Shown piece by piece: positions 22,769 to 33,242 of a DNA stretch of 64,000 bases. Made by a program: the position numbers and the translations under genes. Origin of the DNA: Actinernus sp. WN-2022 (Eukaryota > Cnidaria > Anthozoa > Actiniaria > Actinernidae); the NCBI GenBank assembly GCA_030867875.1, contig JAOWCC010000577.1:70365012-70429011 (forward strand). Reading direction: 5' to 3'. A model generated the notes under the pieces. It had not been told where the DNA came from. It worked only from the letters and a program-made list of their open reading frames with translations, and made no database searches. The number at the start of each line of letters is the position of its first letter. Within the stretch, counting starts at the first letter, position 1.

Positions 22769-24748
22769 TTGCTGGGTTTGCAGAAAAATATTGCGAGACA
22801 AAACATATGGCAGCAGACTCATATCCTGACATATACGAAGACTATAAGTAATAAGTGCGCGGGTCTAGACTCTATCAGCAACGAAATGTTAAAGTGTTGC
22901 ATCGATATCTATCCGGATTCTTTAGTGAAGTTGTTTAATTTGATTTTCCGATCGAAACGTTTCCCTCGATGTTGGAATGATGGCTGTATCACTCCGATTT
23001 TTAAGTCTGGTGTTCTAGACGACCCAAACAATTATAGGGGAATTACAGTTAATAGTTGTGTTAGCAAGTTTTTTACTCTTGTACTAAATTCAAGACTTAC
23101 TCTGTTTTTGGAAGAGAATGGTATAATTAAACCAAACCAAATAGGTTTTCGTAAATCTTTCAGAACAGCTGATCATATCTTCGTACTCAAGACTATATTA
23201 GACTCATATTTTAATCAGGGCAAGAAAGTATTTGCGTGTTTCGTTGATTTTCGAAAAGCGTACGATTCCGTTTGGAGGAATGGTTTATTTTACAAGTTAA
23301 TCAAGATTGGTGTTAGTAAATCGCTATTATCTATAATCATGGATATGTACAGTCACATTAGAACCTGTGTCAAAACGGAGAAAGGCCTAACAGATTACTT
23401 CCCATCTTTTGTGGGTGTAAAACAAGGCTGTAATCTAAGTCCTAACCTGTTCAACATTTTCGTTAACGATATACCCGAGATTTTTTCAAGAGAATGTGAA
23501 CCAGTGCTATTAGGAAATCAACAAGTGAATTGCCTCTTATATGCAGATGATCTGTTACTTTTATCAAACAGTGAAAACGGTCTACAAAATTGTCTGGATA
23601 ATCTTTACTCTTACAGCCAAAAATGGAAATTGAGAGTAAATTTAAGTAAAACGAAAACTATGGTATTCAACAAGTCAGGACGTAATGTTGATCTTAGGTG
23701 TAAGTTTGGGAAAGACCATGTAGCTAATACTAGATGTTATACTTATCTTGGATCTGCCCTGACTCCTTCTGGCTCCTTTACTGCTAGTCAGTCAAGTTTG
23801 TACAATAAAGGAATAAGAGCCCTTTTCAGTCTTTTGAAAGTATTTCATTCCCGCTCTGGGATCCCAATGAAGATCTTTCTGAAGTCATATAACGCATTAG
23901 TTCGCCCTATTCTAATGTACAACTGCGAAATTTGGGGTGCTTATTGTAAGCAATATAACTCTTTTGCCCATTTTAAGGAAATGTTATTTCACTCCAACTT
24001 AATTGCTGAAAAGTTAAACCTTAAAATGTACAAAATCATTCTCGGAGTGAATGTTAAATCTACCAATTATGCAGTAAGATCAGAACTTGGAGTCTTACCT
24101 CTTCATGTATCCATATACAAAACATTACTAAAGTATCTTTCTCATTTGCTTGATCATAGTGATAATCCTCTTTTAGTGGGGGCTCTTGAAACTTCTTGTA
24201 TTTTAAACAAGAAAGGAACACGATGTTGGGTTAATGTTTTGTCTTACCTCCTAAAATTAGGGAATTGTGACTCCGTGAAGTCTGTAGCGAACCTGAAATT
24301 GAAGCCAATTCTCCAATTAGCTGTAAAGAATATAGAACAGATTTATATGGAGGAATGGAACAAAGAGAAAACAGAAATCTATCATGGTTTAAAGAATTCC
24401 AAACTTGAATTGTTTGTTAAAGTTAAGGGCAAATATACGTACGAGAAATACCTTTCTAAAATCAAAGACTTCGATGCCCGTAAAGCCGTAACAAAACTGC
24501 GTATCTCAGCGCATCTTTTTCCTATAGAACAGGGTAGATACGTACGACTGCCTAGAGATCAGAGAATTTGTACTTTATGTAATTCAGGAGAAGTGGGAAA
24601 TGAGTTTCATTATTTATTTCAATGTAAGGATTACAATATGTTACAGACTAGAACGTCCTTTCTTGATAAACTCTATTCTATTAACCCACTTCTCTACTCC
24701 TTTAGCCATGCTACTTTGTTCTACTACATCTTATCTATGAAAGACTAA
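22769..24748 (+). CDS. LINE ORF2 protein, 5'-truncated (reverse transcriptase plus C-terminal zinc finger)
   Basis: The open frame reads a non-LTR reverse transcriptase: NNYRGITVNS, CFVDFRKAYDSVW (first catalytic Asp), GVKQGCNLSP and the YADD box at residues 258-261. A thumb/linker region follows, with RPILMYNCEIWG and a C-terminal ICTLCN...EFHYLFQC zinc-finger-like motif, as in CR1/L2-like LINEs. The apurinic endonuclease domain that should precede the RT is missing, the usual result of 5' truncation on insertion. The similarity seems to begin near 22835. The frame itself is intact to a stop at 24748, so this is a fairly young copy. It abuts the hairpin at 24752. It cannot be autonomous. Confidence 0.85.
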   Translation: MLGLQKNIARQNIWQQTHILTYTKTISNKCAGLDSISNEMLKCCIDIYPDSLVKLFNLIFRSKRFPRCWNDGCITPIFKSGVLDDPNNYRGITVNSCVSKFFTLVLNSRLTLFLEENGIIKPNQIGFRKSFRTADHIFVLKTILDSYFNQGKKVFACFVDFRKAYDSVWRNGLFYKLIKIGVSKSLLSIIMDMYSHIRTCVKTEKGLTDYFPSFVGVKQGCNLSPNLFNIFVNDIPEIFSRECEPVLLGNQQVNCLLYADDLLLLSNSENGLQNCLDNLYSYSQKWKLRVNLSKTKTMVFNKSGRNVDLRCKFGKDHVANTRCYTYLGSALTPSGSFTASQSSLYNKGIRALFSLLKVFHSRSGIPMKIFLKSYNALVRPILMYNCEIWGAYCKQYNSFAHFKEMLFHSNLIAEKLNLKMYKIILGVNVKSTNYAVRSELGVLPLHVSIYKTLLKYLSHLLDHSDNPLLVGALETSCILNKKGTRCWVNVLSYLLKLGNCDSVKSVANLKLKPILQLAVKNIEQIYMEEWNKEKTEIYHGLKNSKLELFVKVKGKYTYEKYLSKIKDFDARKAVTKLRISAHLFPIEQGRYVRLPRDQRICTLCNSGEVGNEFHYLFQCKDYNMLQTRTSFLDKLYSINPLLYSFSHATLFYYILSMKD

Positions 24749-24751
24749 CTG

Positions 24752-24834
24752 CTTATTAACCGAGCGTGAGGTCTGTACAGAGAAATATCAGACCACGGTA
24801 TTTCTGTACGGACCGAGCAAGCGAGGTTAATAAG
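24752..24834. repeat. Hairpin repeat at the end of the intact Crypton-type element
   Basis: CTTATTAACC ... GGTTAATAAG, with arms of about 38 bp. It is a shorter relative of the hairpin at 5718-5859, with the same GTGAGGTCT and GGACCGAGC words. It lies five bases outside the TTATTATATGGCA end. Confidence 0.75.
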
Positions 24835-24914
24835 GTGTTTATTATATGGCATATTAATATTCTATGTAAAAAAATGTAAATCCGGAAATAAACCACAACT
24901 TCCGGTGGCGTTAC

Positions 24915-25187
24915 ATGTCACGCGCCAGCTATCAAATCAAATATGCAAATGAGCAAATGAATAACACAAAGCTTGTTTTGCAAAGAGCAAAGGAAGGTTT
25001 TATTGAATGCTTTACAAATATTCTGGGAAAACACCAATTCTCACATTCAGAAGTCTCTCAAGTTGAATCATCTTTGTCTGAATATTTCTGGAAAGCTATA
25101 AGCTGTAGCTTATTGGAAAAAGATCAAGTGTTCAAACTGCTAAACGACTGTTCGCCAACCATGTGCTCCATCGCTACGAAAATATAG
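24915..25187 (+). CDS. Small ORF convergent with the Crypton recombinase, 90 aa
   Basis: An ATG-started frame inside the Crypton-type element ends one base before the recombinase stop on the other strand. The product is not recognised. It looks helical, with Glu/Gln/Lys-rich stretches. Copy 1 has an open frame at a similar place (5939-6226), but the proteins are not clearly alike, so conservation is unproven. It may be chance. Confidence 0.25.
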   Translation: MSRASYQIKYANEQMNNTKLVLQRAKEGFIECFTNILGKHQFSHSEVSQVESSLSEYFWKAISCSLLEKDQVFKLLNDCSPTMCSIATKI

Positions 25188-25188
25188 C

Positions 25189-26643
25189 TCAATCTTCTTC
25201 GTCACTTTCGATTATGGCCCGGCGTCTTTTCCTTGAATCTTGAATAATTTTGACTGGCCGATTGAACACCTGGAACTGACAGTTGGTTATATTTGCCCCG
25301 GCAAAGATCGCTGAGTTGTTTGCTCCACTTGTAGTAGTTGAACTTGCAGTTTGAATAGAGCCGCCGGCTCCTTGTTGACCTTGCGTTTGAATCGGTTGAC
25401 TGCATACAGACTCTGTTATCGCCCCAAACGACGAAGACATCAACTGATTTTGGGCTGAGGTTGTATATTTTGTTCTGCTCAAGATACAGGACATCTGGCG
25501 CTGGTGATGGCTGCTGGCTGATTTGTAGGACTGTAGACTGTCAATACTCTTGTGGCCGCTTAGTTGGGCGATGAATATTTCCGGTGTATTTGCATCCATC
25601 AACCTTGAAATCTGGGTTTTCCTCACAGAGTGGTTGCTTATTTTGCCACCAGAACATACGATACCAGCATTTGAAGCTGCTGTTGCCAAGAATTTGCCGA
25701 TTTGGTTTTTACCGAGCGGCGCTTTCTTGTACCATATTTCGTCTTGCAGCTTTTTGTTATGCTTGGTCGCAAGAAAAAATGGAGCTTCGGGCGAATTCAT
25801 TTCGGCTGGACGGTGGCTTTTAAACAACTTATAAAACTTCACCGGACATCTCCCCGACTCGGTGGCATAAGCCTTTGGTTTGAAGGCTCTCCGATGTCCG
25901 TTTTCTTGACCTTTTCTGGTTTTGGTTCCTCTCTCAGCCAACCAAACAAGCAGTTCGCGGCCATCTATCGGGTCTTGCTGCAGTTCTATGTCGCCCCAAC
26001 ACAACTTTCGACTCTCGTCTCTTGCACGAAATCCAAAATGCAGTGCCAAAAACCACCACATCGTTCTTTGAAGGACTTCTGGAGTGGATTTTCCAAACTG
26101 ACCAGACTTGAATAACGCTTCTTCCTCTTCATCAGTGAGTGCCTTGGTTGCATTGGGCTTGTTGCCTTTTCCGGCAACATTTACAAGCTGCTTACGCTTC
26201 GCAGCCAGGACTCTTCGTGATTCTTGAAACTCCTGGTCTTTCAGGATATTTAATGGTGATTTGTGATACATTAGCCATCTCTGGACACTTCGCTGGATTC
26301 CTGACAGGGTGTCTGGCTCGTACTCTTCACCGTTTCGCTTGCGGACGTGGATGAAGAACTTAGACAACAAATGGTCAAGCTCTTTTGCAGGTAAGGCCTC
26401 TATGTTTACGCTTTCTTCTTTGTCCACGAAACGCTGGAAAGTTTTGTAATCATTTGTGTTTTTTTTGATGGTGTTAGCACTTCTTTGCTCATTGACGAAC
26501 TTCTCTATAACCTCTTGGCTGTTTGGCAGTTCTGTCGGGTTTTCTTTCTTTTCGACGGCAACATTGTTGTTGTTGTCTTCGTAGACATCTTCCCCTTCTG
26601 CCGGGTAATAAAATTCGCTTTCAGAGTGTTCTTCCTCGCTCAT
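25189..26643 (-). CDS. Crypton-type tyrosine recombinase (DUF3504 class), 484 aa
   Basis: This enzyme would cut and rejoin DNA through a covalent 3'-phosphotyrosine intermediate to excise and insert the element in the nucleus. An acidic N-terminus (1-45) is followed by an SAM-like core-binding region (about 45-150) and the catalytic domain. Likely catalytic residues are R206 in FGFRARDE, H338 and R341 in NHSVRKT, H364 in GHKS and Y373 in LQSYKS, in the R-H-R-H-Y order of the superfamily. The tail is Ser/Gln/Thr-rich and ends with ITNCQFQVFNRPVK and a basic RKRRR plus acidic residues. All key residues and the full frame are present. The same family gave rise to host genes such as ZMYM2 and KCTD1; linkage to element ends argues that this one is still a transposon gene. 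Confidence 0.85.
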   Translation of the reverse strand: MSEEEHSESEFYYPAEGEDVYEDNNNNVAVEKKENPTELPNSQEVIEKFVNEQRSANTIKKNTNDYKTFQRFVDKEESVNIEALPAKELDHLLSKFFIHVRKRNGEEYEPDTLSGIQRSVQRWLMYHKSPLNILKDQEFQESRRVLAAKRKQLVNVAGKGNKPNATKALTDEEEEALFKSGQFGKSTPEVLQRTMWWFLALHFGFRARDESRKLCWGDIELQQDPIDGRELLVWLAERGTKTRKGQENGHRRAFKPKAYATESGRCPVKFYKLFKSHRPAEMNSPEAPFFLATKHNKKLQDEIWYKKAPLGKNQIGKFLATAASNAGIVCSGGKISNHSVRKTQISRLMDANTPEIFIAQLSGHKSIDSLQSYKSASSHHQRQMSCILSRTKYTTSAQNQLMSSSFGAITESVCSQPIQTQGQQGAGGSIQTASSTTTSGANNSAIFAGANITNCQFQVFNRPVKIIQDSRKRRRAIIESDEED

Positions 26644-26792
26644 TTCGTTTAAAACAGTTTCCTTTAAGACAGTTGCTTATTTCCTATGAAGTTTACCAAA
26701 GTTTTTCTTTCAGTAGAGTTTCGGAACTTTTTTGTTTTAACTTTTTAAGTTTTAATTCGACCGGTTCGTGTAAACAAACACCGCAGCGGGAT

Positions 26793-26816
26793 CCGTAATG
26801 CCCACGGGCATTACGG
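26793..26816. promoter_or_regulatory. 24-bp perfect palindrome upstream of the recombinase gene
   Basis: CCGTAATGCCC and GGGCATTACGG are separated by two bases, about 150 bp upstream of the recombinase ATG (minus strand) and 60 bp inside the element end. It may be a binding site for the recombinase or a transcription factor. Copy 1 has a weaker inverted repeat in a similar place. Confidence 0.5.
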
Positions 26817-26936
26817 GAGAATTCCGCCCGCTAAACGGCCAATCAGCGCGCGCCATTTGACCGGAAGTAGCTCCTGCCATATAATAAGATAACTTAATAC
26901 ATGTTAGTGCCACATTTTTTTAAAATATTATAGAGT

Positions 26937-27390
26937 TGTCCAGCTGTTATCGACCAAAAAAATGCTGAATTGTTCACTTTTGTGATAAAAGCATGAAACT
27001 TTGCACAATTACTTCTAACCATGTAACAAACAATTTGTGATATGGATCCAAGCTAGGTTAAGCTCTGGACTCGAGATCTGCGCATGCCCTAAAATCGCCA
27101 ACATGGAAACGAGGCTGAAAATTTAATTGCCTAAAAACAGGCCTTAGAGTACAAAAATATACTTGGAACTGATATATTAGTTGCATATGTGGTATTCTGT
27201 GCTAGAAAATGTTTAAGATATGATCACGTGACCTTTCTTTGCAGTTTCACGAATTTCGCTTGGGATACCTGTGGTGGAATGTCAAACATAGATACATGGC
27301 GCTAAAATTAGCACTACCGAACGCCCAGTTATCTTTTTTTATCATTTTAATGATAGAAAAAAGCTTTTCACATGTTTCCAACCCTGAAAT
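26937..27390 (+). repeat. Left terminal inverted repeat of the FEN/PIN transposon
   Basis: Pairs with 32797-33242. Both arms share CATGGAAACGAGGCTG, GATCACGTGACC (an E-box palindrome) and ATGCGCAGATCTCGAGT-type blocks. Left and right differ at a few single bases and in the length of an A run. Confidence 0.85.
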
Positions 27391-27675
27391 ATTCTAACAT
27401 CTTTGCAGTGTAAGTGAATTTGCCAACCATACATTCCATGCATCTGATTATTGTATTTGCTAATCATCATAAAAATGATATTTTGCGAACCATGCACTCA
27501 ACTTTTGTCTTGACTTTGCTGCATTTTACATATTTTCTTGCAATCTTGCTTAGCGGTTCCCTTTACGACTTTAAATCTCAATTTTTAAATGGTAAAATGC
27601 TGGTGACTAGTTCCCAGGCCACAAGCGGTTTCCAAGATGGCAGCCCCCATGAGTGTGTACTTACAGTCATGACAG

Positions 27676-27921
27676 GTAAGGCCCTTTTTCCCATCATTGC
27701 TAGCTTACAAGTTAATAACGTTAGTAAAAAGTTTAAGTTATACCTTTGAATACTATTAATGAAGTATTTTTCAAATGATTACAATAGTCATTAACAAGAA
27801 ATTGCAAAATTTCGAGAACATAGAGATGAAAGACGAGAAAACCGTTCATTTCAAAGAAAGGACTTTCATCTCGTGTTAATCATTGTTAATAGTAAACCAG
27901 AAATTATTTAACATGTTTCAG
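27676..27921 (+). other. Probable 5' leader intron of the transposon gene
   Basis: A strong donor CAG|GTAAG (exon end 27675) and an acceptor TTTCAG (ending 27921) lie 24 bp upstream of the ATG. The proposed leader exon contains a CCAAGATGGCAGC word like a YY1 site with a short upstream reading frame. This is predicted from splice consensus only. Confidence 0.5.
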
Positions 27922-27945
27922 TTACGAATATTCTATTGAGGCACT

Positions 27946-30900
27946 ATGGACTGGAAGCTGTGTATCATTTGTCAAACCAAGACAGGAGAGCCTTTGCAAT
28001 GCCCTGTAATTTCGAAAAGGAAAGATGTTGGAGCAAGCTATTCTTCATTTGCTAAAAACCTAGAAGAGTTTCAGAAGATTGGCCGATCAGTTCCTGGAAA
28101 TGTGAACGATGAAGAGCTAAATGATGGTCAGGGAATAGAGCAAACCCTGAAAGAGAGAAAGGCCAGGTGGCACAAGACTTGTCGAAATGCTTTTAGTAAT
28201 GCAAAGTTGGAGCGTGCAAAGAAAAGGAAACATGAAAGTACAATTGAAGAGGAAAACAGCCTCCTTGAGACGGAAAACACTTCCAGCCCCGTCAAGGCCA
28301 GGCGCTCCAGCATTCTAAGCAGCACGTCGAGTAACCACTGCTCCTTTTGTGATTCAAGCGATATCCCAGAAAATCTTCAAGCTGCTTCCACCCTTGAGGT
28401 TGATAGAAAAGTCAGAGAATGTGCATTTCTTGTTAACGACAACAGGCTGATTGGTAAGCTGGCATCGGGGGACATGATAGCAATAGAGGCAAAGTATCAC
28501 GCAAAATGTTTAGTTGGTCTGTACAATCAAGCTAGAAAACTGAAATTAACGCGAAGCTCACAAAACACGTCATCGTATGAGCCTATAGATAAAGAGGAAC
28601 TTGCATTTGCAGAACTTGTTGCTTTTATTGATGAGAGTCTTGAATTTGAGGAACCAGCTGTGTTGAAGCTATCAGATCTCGTGAAGTTTTATTCTTCAAA
28701 GCTCAGCGAACTACTCGGGGAAGAGCAACCTGGGATTAATGCCACAAGACTGAAGGCTCGTGTACTGACTGCCTTTCCAGACCTTACAGCACACACTCAA
28801 GGACGAGAGGTTATTTTGGTCCTCAGCCGTGAAATCGGAGGTGTTTTACTCGAAGCTAAGAATAGGGACTCTGAGGCATTTTGCTTAGCAAAAGCAGCAA
28901 TGATTGTTAGGAAAGAAATTCTACAGGCGAAAAACTCTTTTACTGGAACATTTACAGCCAACTCCCAGAGAGATGCAGTTCCAGCCTCACTTCTCACTTT
29001 GCTAGATATGATAATGAGAGGCCCAACGACGAAAACGGATTCAACAGAGAGCCAGGCGTGCCTTGCTGTTGCTCAGTTGCTAGTTTTTAACAGCATATCA
29101 AGATTTCGAGACAAATCCGGCAACGCCTCTGGTACTACCCACCACACTCACCATGTTAAAAGCAAAGAGTGCCCGCTGCCCATTTATGTAGCCCTTAAGA
29201 TTCATGGAGCGACAAGAGAGAAATCGCTGATTGAAAGCTTTTATAAGTTTGGGTTGTGCATATCCTACGACAGGCTCCTTTCCATCTCTACCGACATAAC
29301 AAACAGCGTTATTGATAGATATGATAAGGACGGTGTGGTGTGCCCCTCAAAGTTACGCAGTGGTATATTTACCACTGCAGCGGTTGATAATATCGACCAC
29401 AACCCGAGTTCCACCAGCGCCCACGACTCATTCCATGGGACAGCCATCTCCTTGGCACAGCATCCAACCACCGAAAAGCCAGGAACAGAGAGATCCATCG
29501 ATGTATTCGATCCTGATGTAAGAAGCTCGACATCGAAGAAAGTCACCCCATTGCCCTCGTACTACACCGATGTACCACCGGTAACTCTTCCCTCTTCGGA
29601 CATTATTGTTCCTGACATCAGTGCTCAGTTGGTACCTGAACCAGATTCTAATGCAACCTCTGAGGAGAGTGATCGAGAAAAAGACTGGTTGGAAAACACT
29701 AGGCAACTTCTAACAGAGGGGCTAAAAGGAGATGACATCGTGTCATGGGCAGCATACCGAGCATCCAAGTCAACACTATCATCCTACCAGCCGGCATTAG
29801 TATCGTTGCTGCCCATGTTCACCGAGAATGCCCACTCACTCGCCATGATTGTACATGCCATCAGTGTCACCAGTGCAGCCGTCGAGCACTTGAATCCAAC
29901 CCAAATCCCCGTTGTTGCAGTTGATCAGCCATTGTTTGCTTTGGCGAAGCAAATTCAGTGGACATTGGGCGGTGCATACGATGAAGACCATGTAGTTGTC
30001 ATGCTGGGGGGATTACACATTGAGATGGCGGCCTTCAAAGCACTTGGCAAGTGGGTCATTGGAAGCGGATGGACAGAGGCGCTGACAAATGCATCAGTCG
30101 CATCGGCGGGTGTGGCAGATTCTTTCCTAGCTGCAAGCCACATAACGCGAACAAGACGAGCTCACCAAGTGACAGCAGTCAGTCTCCATATTCTAATGAG
30201 GAAAGCATATGAAGAATACAGTAAATCTGATGAGATTGACGAGCCAGTCCGATCGTTTGATGAATGGAGAAACGAGAAGATGAAGAAGTGCCCGCAGTTT
30301 CTCTACTGGGCCACTGTGCTGGATTTGGAACTTCTTTGCCTCCAACTCGTGAGAGCTTTCCGAGAGGCTGATTTCTCCTTGTATCTTAAAGCTATCCGAG
30401 AAATCCTGCCATGGATGTTTGCTCTGGACAGCTATAACTATGCAAGATGGCTTTCTGTGCATTACCGAGACATGTGCGAGCTTCCTGTTAAGCATCCAGA
30501 TGTGTATGCTGAGTTCCGTAAAGGCTCCTTCGTAGTTCACAAGACGAAGAGGTTATTCTCGTCAATCGCCCTAGACCACGCCCATGAGCAAGTCAATGCT
30601 GTAGTGAAAGGTGAAGGAGGTGCTGTCGGGTTGACCGAAAATCCTGCTGCCCTGAGAAGATGGATGGTCGCTGGTCCAGAGCTTGCACGAATGGTTGGAG
30701 AATTTGAGGAAGTCATCTCCGCTAATGAGAGCCAGAACCACCACGAGCAAAAACCAGCCATTCAAAGTGCCTTCGCTAAAGATGTAGTTAACCTGGTGTC
30801 CTCTATCGACGAGCTCGGCAGTCCGTTCAAAGAGGTTGGAGAAGATCTTACAGCCCTCCACACAAAAGACATCATGGATGAAGAGGTTGTGCAGACAGTT

Positions 30901-32528
30901 AGAATCGCAAGACAGATAGGAGAGCAACAATGCAAAGCGTTCCTTAAAGAGAGACTTGAGGACAAAACCAAGCTTCTAACAGACACCCTCAAAAAGAATA
31001 ATCTACCCACGTTCGACACCAAAGAAAAGAAGGTTGTGTCAAAAGATAAGGCCAAAGTGATGGTGTTAAAGGAAGACTGTGCCCTGTTCTCGAGACTCTA
31101 CATTGCCTGTCAAAATCGCGACGGAAACCTTGAAGGCTTCTTCAAATTTGAGAATCAGCCATGGCCGCCTTCGCTGTCACAGATGGGGCAACTCCGAGGA
31201 GGAACCAAAGCGGATCTTGTCAAGTGCTTGTTAGATAAGTCCAGCCAGTCAGTGGAGCAACCGAAAGTGGATGCAACCCAACCCAAAGCCGTTAGCACCT
31301 TCGACGAGTACTTCAACTCCATATTTGCGCCTTACATCGTTAGACAACTGGAATATGTGAAGAGGCTTGACATTGTGTGGGACGTTTACAGAGACGATTC
31401 TCTGAAGAAAGCTACGAGAGAGAAGCGAGGATCAGGCCAGAGGAGGAGAGTGTTGCTATCTACCCGAATTCCGTCTGACTGGACGGGATTCCTAAGAGTT
31501 GATAACAACAAAGATGAGCTCTTCAAACTACTAGCAACCAAGGTGCGTGTGTGCTAAACCAGGAAGTAAACCATGCTATTTATTATGATGTCAAAATACT
31601 AAGTTTTATTTTCACTTTCTAGGTGGTTTCGCTACAGCTTCCAGAGGGGAAGGAACTCTTCGCAACACACGGAGAGAGTGTCCTGTCGTCTGAAGTCAGC
31701 GCAGATATGAGTGCTCTTGCGCCGTGCACTCACGAGGAAGCTGATTCCCGCATGATGATTCATGTACTTCATGCTAGCGCACATGGCCATCGACGAATAA
31801 AAATCCGAAGCAACGATACTGATGTTGTTGTGCTGGCCGTTTCCATTGCTCCAGTTCTCCCGTTAGATGAGCTGTGGATCTCATATGGTCCTTCCAAGCA
31901 AGTCCGTAACCATCCAGCACATACCATAGCTACATCCCTGGGTCGAGAGAAAGCGCGTGTGTTACCATTGTTTCACGCATTAACAGGGTGTGATACGGTT
32001 TCATATTTCGGTGGAAGAGGAAAGAAGACAGCATGGGATGTGTGGAACGTGTTCCCAGAGCTCACCCCTGTTCTTAAAGCACTGATGATGCTGCCAGAGG
32101 ATGTTGATGACACAAGCATGGATGTCATTGAGCGATTTGTGGTACTCCTATACGACCGCACGAGCAGCCTCAGTAAAGTCAACGAAGTCAGGCAAGAACC
32201 TTTCTCAAGAAAGGCGAGATCTCTCGACAACATCCCTCCCGCTCAAGCATCATTAGTACAACATGTCAAGAGAGCTGTCTTCCAAGGTGGTTATATATGG
32301 GGCCAGACCCTGTTAAAGAAGCCCACGTTACCGAGTGCCTCTAGATGGGGATGGCAGCTTGAAAGTGGTCGCTGGGTGCCTTACTGGACGACACTCTCGC
32401 AAGCCAAGGACTCCTGCTATGAACTCATTCGATGTGGATGCAAAGTTGGTTGTCGAGGGCGCTGCAAATGCCAGAAAGCTAATCTTACCTGCACTGGGTT
32501 GTGCAACTGCAGAGGCAACTGCAACTAG
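27946..32528 (+). CDS. Transposon protein with C-terminal FEN/PIN-like nuclease domain, about 1,500 aa, two exons
   Basis: Exon 1 (27946-31542, 1,199 codons) joins exon 2 (31623-32528) across an 80-nt intron. N-terminal Cys motifs (C6, C9, C19, and HCSFC near residue 132) suggest zinc binding. A central region with VAVDQPLFALAKQIQW, VVMLGGLHIEM and HITRTRRAHQV blocks belongs to a family repeated in cnidarian genomes, function unknown to me. The C-terminal part reads like a flap-endonuclease/PIN core: DIVWDVYRDD (D1146) followed by Lys/Arg residues, CTHEEADSR (E1238, D1240), SNDTDVVVL (D1264, D1266) and HALTGCD (D1323). The order and spacing are like FEN1. The last 40 residues are a ten-Cys CxC-type tail. 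It presumably catalyses or assists movement of the element, which is inferred because it is the only gene inside. Confidence 0.75.
31543..31622 (+). other. 80-nt intron in the transposon gene
   Basis: Donor AAG|GTGCGT and acceptor TTTCACTTTCTAG|GTGG. The upstream frame ends four codons into the intron, and removing the intron reconnects two frames of the same family in phase 0. The nuclease motifs lie on both sides, D1146 before and the other acids after it. Confidence 0.85.
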
Positions 32529-32796
32529 CTATGGGATGCCTAGAGTAGCAAGTAGAAAGGTTTAATTGACTGTGTTCAATTGCCAAGAACATCGTTGTTA
32601 ATTGTTGAACAGTTTTGACCAGCTATCTCAACAGCTGAGTGTAAATACTATTGACCGCCACGTAGAGAACCCGATTAAAGACGAAAGAAAAGGCTTATCA
32701 GGAAGCTATATAGAATTTCTGGTTCAAAGCACTTACGTACTTAGCCTGGAAAGCCTAAAATGCAACGTGAGGATGATGCATGCATGGACTTTAGGC

Positions 32797-33242
32797 CATT
32801 CCAGGGATGGAAACATGTGAAAAGCTTTTTTCTATCATTAAAATGAAAAAAAAAAGATAACTGGGCGTTCGGTAATGCTAATTTTAGCGCCATGTATCTA
32901 TGTTTGACATTCCACCACAGGTATCCCAAGCGAAATTCGTGAAACTGCAAAGAAAGGTCACGTGATCATATCTTAAACATTTTCTAGCACAGAATACCAC
33001 ATATGCAACTAATATATCAGTTTCAAGTATATTTTTGTACTCTAAGGCCTGTTTTTAGGCAATTAAATTTTCAGCCTCGTTTCCATGTTGGCGATTTTAG
33101 GGCATGCGCAGATCTCGAGTCCAGAGCTTAACCTAGCTTGGATCCATATCACAAATTGTTTGTTACATGGTTAGAAGTAATTGTGCAAAGTTTCATGCTT
33201 TTATCACAAATGTGAACAATTTTGGTCGATAACAGCTGGACA
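32797..33242 (-). repeat. Right terminal inverted repeat of the FEN/PIN transposon
   Basis: Reverse complement of 26937-27390 with only a few substitutions. It begins about 270 bp after the stop codon. An ATTAAA word within it (about 32838) could serve as the gene's polyadenylation signal. Confidence 0.85.

Larger units (their letters stand above)
24839..26887 (-). mobile_element. Crypton-type tyrosine-recombinase element (copy 2), apparently complete
   Basis: A 2.05-kb unit is bounded by TTATTATATGGCA (24839-24851) and its reverse complement (26875-26887). It carries an intact recombinase on the minus strand, a small convergent ORF, and a promoter region with a CCAAT box (about 26841) and a palindrome. 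Cryptons normally move as circular DNA through a tyrosine recombinase and lack terminal inverted repeats, so the short inverted ends are notable. They also occur in decayed copy 1. No target duplication was found, as expected for this mechanism. Confidence 0.65.
26937..33242 (+). mobile_element. 6.3-kb DNA transposon with FEN/PIN-like nuclease gene and 450-bp inverted ends
   Basis: The ends are TGTCCAGCTGTTATCGACC and its reverse complement. The inverted similarity extends inward for about 450 bp at each end with only a handful of differences. Between them lies one intact spliced gene (27946-32528). Long near-identical ends plus an uninterrupted frame suggest recent activity. Target duplication is not evident: the flanks read AGAGT and TTAAG. 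The element sits 49 bp from the Crypton-type element. Confidence 0.8.

Noticed and set aside
28128..31055. Several minus-strand open frames inside the FEN/PIN gene
   Set aside because: Shadows of a long, well-supported coding frame on the plus strand.
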